64,000 nt of DNA, from assembly GCA_002708315.1 (NCBI GenBank), contig PANC01000019.1, positions 19,167 to 83,166 of the forward strand, written 5' to 3'. Shown piece by piece: positions 42,942-51,702 of the stretch. The notes beneath the pieces were generated by a model. That model did no database searches. It was given only the letters and a program-made list of their open reading frames with translations, and was not told the DNA's origin. Both the position numbers and the translations under genes were made by a program. Numbering within the stretch: position 1 is the stretch's first letter; each line of letters starts with the position of its first letter. This DNA is from Lentimicrobiaceae bacterium (GTDB taxonomy: Bacteria > Bacteroidota > Bacteroidia > Bacteroidales > F082).

Positions 42942-45371
42942 CTAGAAGTAAATTCTGGTTATTCCTGAGCCTCCCATATCAATTGGTGCATCACCAAAAT
43001 CTCGAATTTCATCTACCGTCTCAAGATATTCTCGAATGAGCTCGCGAAGTATGCCATAGCCTTTTCCATGTAGTATGCTTACTTCATTCTGATTTAATAA
43101 AATAGCCTCGTCGATGTAGCTTCTTAAATCTGATAGGGCTTCCTCGGAACGTTTTCCTCTAAGATCTAGTTTTAAACTAAAGTTTGCTGCCTTTTGATTA
43201 ATGTTATTTACTATATCAGAATAGGATTTACGTCGTATGTTTGGTTTTGCTGGTTGATCGGTTTTCTGTATTTTTTCAATTGTTGTGGTAATTTTTACAT
43301 CATTGATGTTAATAACTGCTTCTTTTCCATTTAATGAAATTACCTCTCCAGCCATAGTGGAATTAACAATATTCACCCAATCACCCTTTTTCAAAATTTC
43401 ATGTTTTGAACCTTTCGGAACCACAACTGGTTTCTTTTTCTTTGGCAGCTTGGGCTTCTTAGTAGTAGATATTGTTACGTCGTTTTCTTTGGTTATCTCA
43501 TCCTTTTTTTTCTCAAGCTCCCTTCTAATCTCTTTTGTTTTTTTATTTTCTGCAGCAGCTTCCTTAATTTCACGTATTGTATTTTCAACAGCTTTATTGG
43601 ATGATTCTATTATCTTTAATGCTTGCTCCTGAGCTTCATTTATTATCTTCTTTTTTGATTTTTCCAAATCAGTAATCAGCACATTATATTCTTCAATCAT
43701 TTTATTTAGGTTTTCATCATAGGAGCTAGCTTTTTGCTGTTGCTTTTGAAGCTTGATCTTATCTATTTCCAATTGCTGAAGTTGTTTATCAAACCTAACG
43801 TGTTTTCCTCCACTCTTTTTCTTTGCTTCTTTAAGAACATAAGAAGGAAACCCTATTTTTTTTGCTATTTCAAAGGCAAAGGAACTTCCTGGTTTTCCTA
43901 TTTGAAGTTCGTACAATGGCTGCATCTCCTTTGAATCAAAAAGCATTGCACCATTCACAATTCCTTCAAGTTTCTCAGCAGCTAATTTCACATTGGTATA
44001 GTGGGTTGTAATAATTCCATAAGAGTTCTTTTTATTGAGTTGTTCAAGTGTAGCCTCTGCAATGGAACCTCCCAACTGTGGCTCTGTACCGGAGCCAAAC
44101 TCATCAATTAAAATAAGTGTTTCTGAGTTAGAATATCTAAGAAAATATTTCATATTTAGCAGGTGGCTACTATAGGTACTCAGATCATTTTCAAGTGATT
44201 GTTCATCACCGATATCAATAAATATATTTTTAAATACTCTAAAAACACTATCGGGTGAAGCGGATACAAGTAGGCCACACTGAAGCATATATTGCAATAT
44301 ACCTGTTGTTTTCAAACATATTGATTTACCACCAGCATTGGGCCCAGAAATTATTACTATCCGTTGACTTTCATCCAATAAAAGATTTAGAGGCACAACA
44401 TTTTTTCCTTGATCGCTTAGAGTAAGAAATAACTGAGGATGTACTCCATCTTTAATAATAATAGGCTTATGAGAAGATATATTTGGTCTACTTGCTTTTA
44501 TGCTAATGGAAAATTTGGCCTTTGCATAAATAAAATCAATCAACCCTAAAAATCTGTAGGCATTAAATAAATCTGGAATAAATGGTCTTAATTTATCAGT
44601 GAACTCTATTAGAATTTTTATAATTTCTCTTTTCTCCTCATTTTCTAGCTCACGTATTTCATTATTTATTTCAAAAGAAGCAGGAGCTTCAACAAATACT
44701 GTCTGACCCGATGATGATTCGTCATGAATAATACCACCTATTGACCTTTTATCACTTGCTTTTAGCGGAATTACAGGTCTACCACCTCTTATGGTTATCT
44801 CAGAATTATCAGGGACATATCCAGACTTCTTAGCTCTTTCAAAAGCTTTTTTTGTTTCACTAAGTACTTTATTTTGTTTGTTAACTAGTGATTTTCTTAT
44901 TTCGGATAATCTCGGAGATGCCTTATCCCTTATTTTTCCTTTTTCATCAATTATCCTTTCAGCCTCCGGAAAAAGATTGTAGGGAAATACAACTTCGCCA
45001 GAAAGACTTAATAACTCTGGGTATTCTTCCTTTTCAACATTATCAAAATAACTGAGAATATTTCCAATTGATTCCAATGATGCCTTTAAACTAAAAAGTA
45101 CATCCTGCTCGATATAGCTGCCAGGAGTGGTTAATTCGGAAAGGTTATCCCTCATATCAAAAAAGTCCTTAGCTGGAAATGAAGGCCCGGTGGTTAATAG
45201 TGTAACCATCTCAAATGATTGATCCAATAACTTTTTAATGATTTCTGGATTTGAACTAAACCTTATCTTGTCAACGAATTTAATACCCATATCGCTGATA
45301 CAATTGTTTCGGAGATAATCTTTTATTAAATCAAACCCTATCTTTTGCTCAAATATTTTTGGATAAATCAT
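42942..45371 (-). CDS. mutS2: Endonuclease MutS2
   Basis: 809 residues: MutS-like core with Walker A SGPNAGGKSI, Walker B ILIDEFGSGTEP and THY signal (TTHYTNVKLA), a long charged coiled-coil (about 510-640), a KOW-like segment and a C-terminal Smr nuclease domain (LDLRGKRSEEALSDLRSYIDEA, ILHGKGYGILRELI). The mismatch-recognition domain of MutS is absent, as in all MutS2. It acts on stalled or collided ribosomes and recombination intermediates in the species studied. Predicted leaderless. Confidence 0.95.
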   Translation of the reverse strand: MIYPKIFEQKIGFDLIKDYLRNNCISDMGIKFVDKIRFSSNPEIIKKLLDQSFEMVTLLTTGPSFPAKDFFDMRDNLSELTTPGSYIEQDVLFSLKASLESIGNILSYFDNVEKEEYPELLSLSGEVVFPYNLFPEAERIIDEKGKIRDKASPRLSEIRKSLVNKQNKVLSETKKAFERAKKSGYVPDNSEITIRGGRPVIPLKASDKRSIGGIIHDESSSGQTVFVEAPASFEINNEIRELENEEKREIIKILIEFTDKLRPFIPDLFNAYRFLGLIDFIYAKAKFSISIKASRPNISSHKPIIIKDGVHPQLFLTLSDQGKNVVPLNLLLDESQRIVIISGPNAGGKSICLKTTGILQYMLQCGLLVSASPDSVFRVFKNIFIDIGDEQSLENDLSTYSSHLLNMKYFLRYSNSETLILIDEFGSGTEPQLGGSIAEATLEQLNKKNSYGIITTHYTNVKLAAEKLEGIVNGAMLFDSKEMQPLYELQIGKPGSSFAFEIAKKIGFPSYVLKEAKKKSGGKHVRFDKQLQQLEIDKIKLQKQQQKASSYDENLNKMIEEYNVLITDLEKSKKKIINEAQEQALKIIESSNKAVENTIREIKEAAAENKKTKEIRRELEKKKDEITKENDVTISTTKKPKLPKKKKPVVVPKGSKHEILKKGDWVNIVNSTMAGEVISLNGKEAVININDVKITTTIEKIQKTDQPAKPNIRRKSYSDIVNNINQKAANFSLKLDLRGKRSEEALSDLRSYIDEAILLNQNEVSILHGKGYGILRELIREYLETVDEIRDFGDAPIDMGGSGITRIYF

Positions 45372-45376
45372 GTATG

Positions 45377-45384
45377 CAAAGGTA
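45377..45384 (-). promoter_or_regulatory. -7 element of mutS2 (leaderless)
   Basis: Minus-strand TACCTTTG with 5 nt between it and the ATG at 45371. Confidence 0.65.
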
Positions 45385-45660
45385 AAAGAAACACATAAAA
45401 TAATGACTCCCCGAATAATAAAGTATTATAAAGTGAAGTGATTCATACATTGGTATAAAAATATTAATGAAAAAATTACTGTTGTTGATAAGGTCAAAAC
45501 ACATTTCTATATGATCGAATGTCTTTTAATCCCTCTTACTATGAAACTACGAAGGGTATGATAACATTTAGCTACCTATACAAGAGGCAATGTTTAAAGA
45601 ATTTGGTAGCAAATAATTATCCATAATTACTAAAAATTCTTCAAATGAAGGTGTTTTTTT

Positions 45661-45668
45661 TATTTTTG
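45661..45668 (+). promoter_or_regulatory. -7 element of tatC
   Basis: TATTTTTG, 15 nt before the ATG at 45684; excludes the in-frame start at 45645. The DNA between 45385 and 45660 holds no recognisable gene. Confidence 0.6.
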
Positions 45669-45683
45669 ACCTTTCGTTTGTAT

Positions 45684-46520
45684 ATGGAGAAAATAAAAAA
45701 TAAGAAGGGCGCAGGCAAGAAAGAAAAAATTATGACCTTTTGGGATCATCTCGATGAATTGAGATGGCACATCATGAGGTCCTTAATAGCTATAGTTATA
45801 TTCGCAATAATAGCTTTTGTAAATCGTAGAATTATTTTTGATGTCATCATTTTGGCACCAAGTACATCCGATTTCATAACAAATAGAGCTCTCTGCGAGC
45901 TAGGGAAATTTTTATCTCTTAATGCCCTTTGCATAAAAGACCTCAGCCTAAAAATTATCAATATAAAAATGTCGGGGCAGTTTCTTACGCATATGTACAT
46001 ATCAATTGTTTCCGGTTTCATTTTGGCATTTCCTTATGTTCTATGGGAGATTTGGCAGTTTGTGAAACCTGCCATGAAAGATAATGAAAGAAAATACTCA
46101 AGTGGTGGTGTATTTATTAGCTCTGTTTTATTCTTGATGGGTATTCTATTTAGCTATTTTTTAATCGTTCCCCTTACTGTAAATTTTTTAGGAACATATC
46201 ATGTAAGCGAATCCGTATATAATCAGATTTCTCTTTCATCATACATAAATACAGTTGTCTCTGTGACATTTGCTGTTGGCTTAGTATTTGAGCTTCCTAT
46301 TCTGGTATATTTTCTTACTAAAATTGGCGTCCTTACCCCAGATTTTATGAAAAAGAACCGAAAATACATGTATGTAATGATGTTAATTGTGTCTGCAATT
46401 ATTACTCCCCCTGACATGTTTAGTCAAATTTTGGTAGTATTCCCGTTGATTGGTCTTTACGAATTTAGCATTGGGGTTTCAAACAGAATTTACAGGAAAA
46501 ATCTTGAAGAATTAAGTTAG
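45684..46520 (+). CDS. tatC: Sec-independent protein translocase subunit TatC
   Basis: 278 residues with six membrane helices. The N-terminal MTFWDHLDELRWHIMRS is the twin-arginine signal recognition site, and FVKPAMKDNERKY in the first cytoplasmic loop and FVFPLIG-like ends are typical. Exports folded proteins through the inner membrane. No tatA/tatE is in the window. Confidence 0.94.
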   Translation: MEKIKNKKGAGKKEKIMTFWDHLDELRWHIMRSLIAIVIFAIIAFVNRRIIFDVIILAPSTSDFITNRALCELGKFLSLNALCIKDLSLKIINIKMSGQFLTHMYISIVSGFILAFPYVLWEIWQFVKPAMKDNERKYSSGGVFISSVLFLMGILFSYFLIVPLTVNFLGTYHVSESVYNQISLSSYINTVVSVTFAVGLVFELPILVYFLTKIGVLTPDFMKKNRKYMYVMMLIVSAIITPPDMFSQILVVFPLIGLYEFSIGVSNRIYRKNLEELS

Positions 46521-46524
46521 ATTT

Positions 46525-47361
46525 CTAAGGTAACTTATCTTTTTCATCTGCAGTTTTTTTCCCTTCATCATTCCATGATGAGGTTCCAGTCGTAAATCCC
46601 ATAGTTAATTGATAAAATTTCTCCATGGCTTCAACATGAACCCAGTGTGATGCCCCTTCAATAGTTACTATATCAGCATTGGGAAAATTAAACCTTATTT
46701 GCGGAAAGTCATCTAGCAAAATATAATCAGAAGCGCCACCTCTTATGAACAAAGTTGGTTTTTCATACTTTTCAGTGGTCTCAATGGCGTCAAACATTTG
46801 ATCTATATTATTTTCCAAACCTTTCAGGTATATTCTCCATTCAAATTCATTATTCTTTTTTCGATGCAGGTTTTTCATTATAAATTGACGTATTCTTATA
46901 TCAGGAATTAAAGATGCCATTTCATCATCAACTTCTCTTCGATTTGATTTTGAGGTCAAATCAACAGATTTCATGGCTTCAATAATCTGTCGATGATTAT
47001 CCCTTGGTCCATACGATTTTAAGGAAATGTCTACTACGATAAGCTTCCTGATAAGATGCGGGTTTTCCAATGCAAATCTCATTGCAACTTTACCTCCAAG
47101 AGAATGACCCAATAATATTACTTCATCTAATTCATGTTCATCTATAAAGTCAGATATGTCATCCGTTAAAGCCAAATAATTAAATTTATCGCTTTGGGGC
47201 GACTGGCCATGATTTCTTTGATCAACAGCGAAAACTTCGAACCCCTCTAAAGCAATTCTTCGAGCATAGGTTGACCAGTTATCTGATATGCCAAAAAGTC
47301 CATGTAATATAATTATGGGCTGATTTCCTGAATTACCATATTTTCTGTAGAACAATTTCAT
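46525..47361 (-). CDS. Alpha/beta-hydrolase, YbfF-like esterase
   Basis: 278 residues. HGLFGISDNW (oxyanion hole), DQRNHGQS, nucleophile in LGHSLGGKVAM (Ser about 93), and the His in EGASHWVHVE. This is the pattern of YbfF-type acyl-CoA/ester hydrolases; no signal peptide, so cytoplasmic. Convergent with tatC and transcribed alone, probably leaderless. The natural substrate is unknown. Confidence 0.88.
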   Translation of the reverse strand: MKLFYRKYGNSGNQPIIILHGLFGISDNWSTYARRIALEGFEVFAVDQRNHGQSPQSDKFNYLALTDDISDFIDEHELDEVILLGHSLGGKVAMRFALENPHLIRKLIVVDISLKSYGPRDNHRQIIEAMKSVDLTSKSNRREVDDEMASLIPDIRIRQFIMKNLHRKKNNEFEWRIYLKGLENNIDQMFDAIETTEKYEKPTLFIRGGASDYILLDDFPQIRFNFPNADIVTIEGASHWVHVEAMEKFYQLTMGFTTGTSSWNDEGKKTADEKDKLP

Positions 47362-47365
47362 TATG

Positions 47366-47373
47366 CAAAAATA
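47366..47373 (-). promoter_or_regulatory. -7 element of the YbfF-like gene (leaderless)
   Basis: Minus-strand TATTTTTG followed by C, only 4 nt from the ATG at 47361. Confidence 0.65.
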
Positions 47374-47435
47374 TAAAATTGAGCTTTGAATTAATCATTA
47401 GTAATTAATAGTGAGTAACTCTAAAAAACATTTAT

Positions 47436-47443
47436 TAAATTTG
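47436..47443 (+). promoter_or_regulatory. -7 element of the DUF6790-like gene
   Basis: TAAATTTG, 24 nt before the ATG at 47468. Confidence 0.5.
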
Positions 47444-47467
47444 AGTTTTATTCAAAATCAATAAAAG

Positions 47468-47941
47468 ATGGTAATTAAAATAATAGAATTTATAAGGATT
47501 GCAGGAGCAACTTTTGGGACTTTTTGGGCATATCAAGTTGGTATGAATACCATTACACCCTACGAATCGGTTTTACATATTTTAACTCCCTGGTTGATAG
47601 TTTCTATAGCAGGAACATCAGCAATAGAAGGCTTATTTTTTGGGAAACAATCTGCTGCAGAAAAAGGATTTGTTAATGATGGTAACTATGCTTACCAATC
47701 GAGGATTGGATTACTATCTTATGCCGTAATCTCATTACTCGTATATTTTGAAAATTGGGGGCCAAAAGCAGAGTTGACAATTATACTGACATTCTTATTT
47801 TTTATGTTTTTCTCTGCATTAAATCATGGCTATCAAGCTTTTGTGAAAAAGAACTACCATTGGGAAAATTTAAATAGACCATTCCTTACGATTTTACTTA
47901 TTGTGGCCATTTGGTACCCAGTTTACAACCTACTATTCTAA
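47468..47941 (+). CDS. Four-helix membrane protein, DUF6790-like
   Basis: 157 residues with four hydrophobic helices (about 8-25, 38-55, 75-92, 100-118, with a further one at the C-terminus). GKQSAAEKGF and HGYQAF stand out as polar conserved-looking stretches. It resembles DUF6790 proteins; no function known. Its last 4 bp overlap the convergent transporter gene. Confidence 0.65.
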   Translation: MVIKIIEFIRIAGATFGTFWAYQVGMNTITPYESVLHILTPWLIVSIAGTSAIEGLFFGKQSAAEKGFVNDGNYAYQSRIGLLSYAVISLLVYFENWGPKAELTIILTFLFFMFFSALNHGYQAFVKKNYHWENLNRPFLTILLIVAIWYPVYNLLF

Positions 47942-48636
47942 TCATCAGGATTAATAATTTCCGCACCATGCCCTTGAAGGTTAAAATATTTTCGTATTGA
48001 AAAAACTGATATATATATCAATGGTGTGTCAAAAAAAGCAAATAATACTTTAAACAAATAGCCACTAATTAATAATTCATAAAAGAGGGTCCATTCAATA
48101 ACACCAAAGCTACATAACAAAAATAATATTGAAGCAGTGTCAATAAGTTGTGAACCAAATGTAGAAAAATTATTTCGCAGCCACAAATGTTTACCTTTTG
48201 TCAGGTTTTTCCAGAAATGAAATATTTGAACATCCAAAAACTGAGCAAGCAAATATGCAGCCAATGATGCACCAACGGCTATGTATGTAAATCCAAATAC
48301 TTTTTTAAAGACACCGTCGCTTATGGGAGACCAGCTAGTTGCAGGAGCTTCCGTGGATACAACTACAATAAGTAATGCGAATAAGCTAGCAAATACTCCA
48401 GCTATTACAACTTTATTGGCTCTTTTTCTACCAAAAATCTCAGAAACCACATCCGTAATAAGGAAGGTTATGGGATAAGCAATTATCCCCACAGAAAGTT
48501 CAAATTCATATAACCCAAATGGATTCCATGTGAAGAATTTTTGGAATATAAGGTTACTAGTAACAAGAGATGTTATGAATAATGCCGAAAGAATTAGGAA
48601 GAGTGTCTCTGCTTGCTTTACTTGTTTCTTGTCCAT
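47938..48636 (-). CDS. Queuosine precursor transporter, YhhQ family
   Basis: 232 residues with six to seven helices. VUT-family blocks: LVTSNLIFQK, AYPITFLITDVVSEIFGRKRANKVV, LAQFLDVQIFHFWK and LRNNFSTFGSQLIDTASILFLL. It imports preQ0/preQ1 through the inner membrane, feeding the tRNA modification step done by QueA (2481-3692). Members of the family in some bacteria take other queuine forms. Confidence 0.92.
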   Translation of the reverse strand: MDKKQVKQAETLFLILSALFITSLVTSNLIFQKFFTWNPFGLYEFELSVGIIAYPITFLITDVVSEIFGRKRANKVVIAGVFASLFALLIVVVSTEAPATSWSPISDGVFKKVFGFTYIAVGASLAAYLLAQFLDVQIFHFWKNLTKGKHLWLRNNFSTFGSQLIDTASILFLLCSFGVIEWTLFYELLISGYLFKVLFAFFDTPLIYISVFSIRKYFNLQGHGAEIINPDD

Positions 48637-48775
48637 GTATAATATTTTGTCACGAATATATGAGAATTATTCAAATCCATTAAGCTCCTACTTTTGGAAA
48701 TCATAATTGTAATAAAATGAAAATATTAGTTACATGTTCTACAATAAATTAACTTTATATGAAACGAATTTCGAT

Positions 48776-49489
48776 TTACTGTAATTGGAATAAATACTTC
48801 TGTATTGTGTTTTCCAAACCAAAATATAGCGAATCACATATCAAAGCATGACCAATACTTACTTCATCGAGCCATGGTATGCAGTCACCAAAATATTTCA
48901 GATTTTCAAGATTCAGATCATGGCCTGCATTTAAGCCTAATCCCAATTCCTTTGCTAATATGGCTGAACTAACAAATGGTTCTATGGCCTTTTCCTTATT
49001 CTTATTATAGTTATACGCATAATTTTCAGTGTATAGTTCAATTCTATCTGCACCAATTTCCATTGCTCCTTCAACCATCTTCAAAATAGGATCAACAAAA
49101 ATGGATGTTCGTATACCTGCATTTTTGAACTCAGAAATTATCTCATTAAGGAACTTACCATGCTTTATTGTGTCCCAACCATGGTCAGAAGTTAATTGGC
49201 CGGGATCATCAGGAACAAGAGTAACTTGGCTCGGCTTATTATTCATTACAATTTCCACAAATTCCTTAGTTGGATTTCCTTCTATATTAAATTCAGTATT
49301 TATTGCAGCTTTTAATCTTGGAATATCCATATATTTAATGTGACGTTGGTCTGGGCGTGGATGAACAGTAATGCCATCTGCTCCAAATTTCTCGCAGTCC
49401 CTTGCCATTTGGATTAAGTCAGGATGGTTACCGCCTCTAGCATTTCTTATTGTTGCTATTTTGTTTATATTGACACTTAGGCTTATCAT
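48776..49489 (-). CDS. pdxJ: Pyridoxine 5'-phosphate synthase
   Basis: 237 residues beginning MISLSVNINKIATIRNARGG. It joins 1-deoxyxylulose-5-phosphate and 3-amino-2-oxopropyl phosphate to form pyridoxine phosphate. VNINKIATIRNARGGNHPD, GITVHPRPDQRHI, QVTLVPDDPGQLTSDHGWD, RIELYTENYA and GLNAGHDLN are family blocks. ATG 49489 is used because the upstream in-frame start at 49528 lies before the promoter. Confidence 0.96.
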   Translation of the reverse strand: MISLSVNINKIATIRNARGGNHPDLIQMARDCEKFGADGITVHPRPDQRHIKYMDIPRLKAAINTEFNIEGNPTKEFVEIVMNNKPSQVTLVPDDPGQLTSDHGWDTIKHGKFLNEIISEFKNAGIRTSIFVDPILKMVEGAMEIGADRIELYTENYAYNYNKNKEKAIEPFVSSAILAKELGLGLNAGHDLNLENLKYFGDCIPWLDEVSIGHALICDSLYFGLENTIQKYLFQLQ

Positions 49490-49504
49490 TTTAATATTTT
49501 GAAA

Positions 49505-49512
49505 CAAAATTA
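49505..49512 (-). promoter_or_regulatory. -7 element of pdxJ
   Basis: Minus-strand TAATTTTG, 15 nt before the ATG. Confidence 0.55.
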
Positions 49513-49542
49513 ATAAATTGCACGGCATATAAATATAAACAC

Positions 49543-49995
49543 ATGAGAGCAGTTATTCAAAGAGTCACACAAGCACAGGTTAAAATTTCAGACAGAGTAA
49601 AATCCAGCATATCTGAGGGTCTTCTAATATTATTAGGTGTTGAAAATGACGATAATATAGAGGATGTAAGTTGGCTTTCAAAAAAAATATCAGGATTGAG
49701 GATATTCAATGATGCAAATGGAATAATGAACCTTAACATAAGAGATGTAGATGGAGATATATTAGTTGTAAGTCAATTTACGCTCCATGCTAGAACAAAA
49801 AAGGGAAATAGGCCATCTTATATAAACGCAGCACATCCTAACCATGCCATACCCTTATATGAACTTTTCATAAAAGATCTTAGAAATCATTTGGGTAAAC
49901 CTGTGGCAGCCGGAGAATTTGGTGCTGAAATGAACATTAATCTGGTGAACTCAGGTCCTGTTACAATAATAATAGACACAAAAAATAAGGAGTAA
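49543..49995 (+). CDS. dtd: D-aminoacyl-tRNA deacylase
   Basis: 150 residues. It frees tRNA from D-amino acids (and Gly-tRNA-Ala). The cross-subunit motifs VSQFTLHARTKKGNRPSY (SQxxL) and NSGPVTIIIDT (here NSGPVT for the usual NxGPxT) and the VQRV start are all there. Divergent from pdxJ, 53 bp apart. Convergent with hemD. Confidence 0.95.
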   Translation: MRAVIQRVTQAQVKISDRVKSSISEGLLILLGVENDDNIEDVSWLSKKISGLRIFNDANGIMNLNIRDVDGDILVVSQFTLHARTKKGNRPSYINAAHPNHAIPLYELFIKDLRNHLGKPVAAGEFGAEMNINLVNSGPVTIIIDTKNKE

Positions 49996-50001
49996 TTAAA
50001 T

Positions 50002-50772
50002 CTATTTTCTTCCGTTTCTTCTTCTTTCTTTGGCTTCTTTTGTAAGAAATTCATCTATTGCCATTGTCATTGAAGGTGCCGATTGTGTTGGGGCGGGTAT
50101 ATTTAGTTTGAGCTTAGCTTCCTTTACTGCTTTAGCTGTTGTAGGACCAAATGCTGCAATAAGCTTTCCCTCCTGTTTGAAATCCGGGAAATTATTTTGA
50201 AGTGATTTAATACCTGCAGGGCTAAAGAAAATAACCATGTCATACTTATCTATGTCAATGTCTGAAAGATCACTTGCTACGGTTCTATATATTACCGCAT
50301 TTGAATATTCTATTTTATTTTCATCAAGCAATTTAAACATAGTTTGCTTATGTATGTCCGAGGAAGGAACTAAAAAATTTTCCTCTGAATGCTTTTTTAT
50401 AACATCTATAAGGTCAGCAAAATTTTGTTTGCCATAGAAAATTTTGCGTTTTCTATATTGAACATACTTTTGCAGGTAATATGCAGTAGACTCAGATATG
50501 CAAAAATATTTCAAGGAATCTGGTATTTCAAATCGCATTTCCTTTGCCATCCTAAAAAAATGATCAACTGCATGTCGACTTGTTAAAACTACTGCAGTGT
50601 GTCCGTGAAAAGATCCTTTTGCTTTTCTAAATTCCTGAGCATTAATTCCTTCTATTGTGATAAATTTATGAAAATCAATATTGATATTAAATCTTCTGGA
50701 TAATTCACCATATGGTGACTTATCCATATCAGCAGGTTTTGGTTGGGAAACTAAAATATTCTTTACTTTCAA
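50002..50772 (-). CDS. hemD: Uroporphyrinogen-III synthase
   Basis: 256 residues. Start VKNILVSQPKPADMDKSPYGEL, VVLTSRHAVDHFF and VIFFSPAGIKSLQ mark the two-lobed HemD fold of Bacteroidota type. It closes and inverts ring D of the heme precursor. The C-terminus is a basic tail (KEAKERRRNGRK). The start is TTG 50772: it gives the family N-terminus and no ATG is nearby. 60 bp after the DUF4271 gene, a frequent pairing in the phylum. Confidence 0.88.
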   Translation of the reverse strand: MKVKNILVSQPKPADMDKSPYGELSRRFNINIDFHKFITIEGINAQEFRKAKGSFHGHTAVVLTSRHAVDHFFRMAKEMRFEIPDSLKYFCISESTAYYLQKYVQYRKRKIFYGKQNFADLIDVIKKHSEENFLVPSSDIHKQTMFKLLDENKIEYSNAVIYRTVASDLSDIDIDKYDMVIFFSPAGIKSLQNNFPDFKQEGKLIAAFGPTTAKAVKEAKLKLNIPAPTQSAPSMTMAIDEFLTKEAKERRRNGRK

Positions 50773-50832
50773 TGCTTCTTCGATTTATTCCTGTATATTA
50801 TTTAGAGTTGCAAATCGCAATTCAAAACACAT

Positions 50833-51627
50833 TTAGGAGGTGTTAACAAACATTCTGATAAGCACCAATGCTGGCACAATATCGAGCGCGCAAAGGTACA
50901 AAATAATATGTAATGCATTAAACATTGAAATTGATTTTCCGATGGCAAATGTTTTTGTTAGTCTAACTAGCTGTAATAAACCTATTATAACTATCGCAAA
51001 TATCAGCAGACCCCCAAAACCTGTATATAACTTTAAAAGAATTATTGGCAACAAAAATATACCGGTAATAAATAAAATATTCTGACCAATCCTTACTTGC
51101 TGTTTTCTTAGTTTAATTGTATTAAAAATTATTGATATACCATAAATTAATGCTGTTCTATATATGTAAAATACACCAATGATAAAATAACACCATCCAA
51201 GCATCTCAATAGTTGAGTGCCCTTCTATCAAATCTTCAAAAAATTCACCTAGGAAAAGAAACATAAATATTCCAAGAGATATAAAATAATTTATTGCAAA
51301 GAAACCTGTAATAAGATTCCCTTGAACAAGCGGGTTTGCATTAACAGACCTCAGATAATGACTTTCCGTTTTAAGTGAAAAAATCATTCTAAACCTGTCC
51401 GGCATAAAATGCCATATTAAAGCAGCAGAGCCAATTAGAAAAATAATGACGTAGGTCAAATAGTCAGATTGAGAATTAATTAGGTCTTTGCTAGTATTTG
51501 AATTTAGTATTATGGATTGTGAATCAAAAAGAGATTCATATTTATGGATAGGGGCAGAATCAACTTTGGACACATAATTTAATTTTATAGAATCATCATT
51601 AATCGAATGTCTTAAACTGTCCATCAT
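50833..51627 (-). CDS. DUF4271 membrane protein
   Basis: 264 residues: a soluble, mostly polar N-terminus of about 55 residues, then seven or so membrane helices with LVQGNLITGFFAINYF, RTALIYGIS and LLPIILLKLY. Matches DUF4271, known only from Bacteroidota and often next to hemD, as here. No role is established; a link to heme or to envelope work is only suggested by position. Confidence 0.78.
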   Translation of the reverse strand: MMDSLRHSINDDSIKLNYVSKVDSAPIHKYESLFDSQSIILNSNTSKDLINSQSDYLTYVIIFLIGSAALIWHFMPDRFRMIFSLKTESHYLRSVNANPLVQGNLITGFFAINYFISLGIFMFLFLGEFFEDLIEGHSTIEMLGWCYFIIGVFYIYRTALIYGISIIFNTIKLRKQQVRIGQNILFITGIFLLPIILLKLYTGFGGLLIFAIVIIGLLQLVRLTKTFAIGKSISMFNALHIILYLCALDIVPALVLIRMFVNTS

Positions 51628-51649
51628 TTTTTCAACTTAATACCTGGTG

Positions 51650-51657
51650 CAAAGGTA
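51650..51657 (-). promoter_or_regulatory. -7 element of DUF4271-hemD
   Basis: Minus-strand TACCTTTG followed by C, 22 nt before the ATG at 51627. Confidence 0.6.
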
Positions 51658-51702
51658 AAAAATTGATCTTTATGACTCTTAATTTAAAGGCATTTTCAAT
51701 AG

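Noticed and set aside
43285..43632. Hydrophobic 115-codon + strand frame that looks like a membrane protein
   Set aside because: It is the complement of the Lys/Glu-rich coiled-coil of mutS2, which always gives Phe/Leu/Ser-rich antisense frames.
45385..45660. Possible small RNA or gene between mutS2 and tatC
   Set aside because: No long frame, no hairpin with T-run and no conserved RNA pattern could be recognised.
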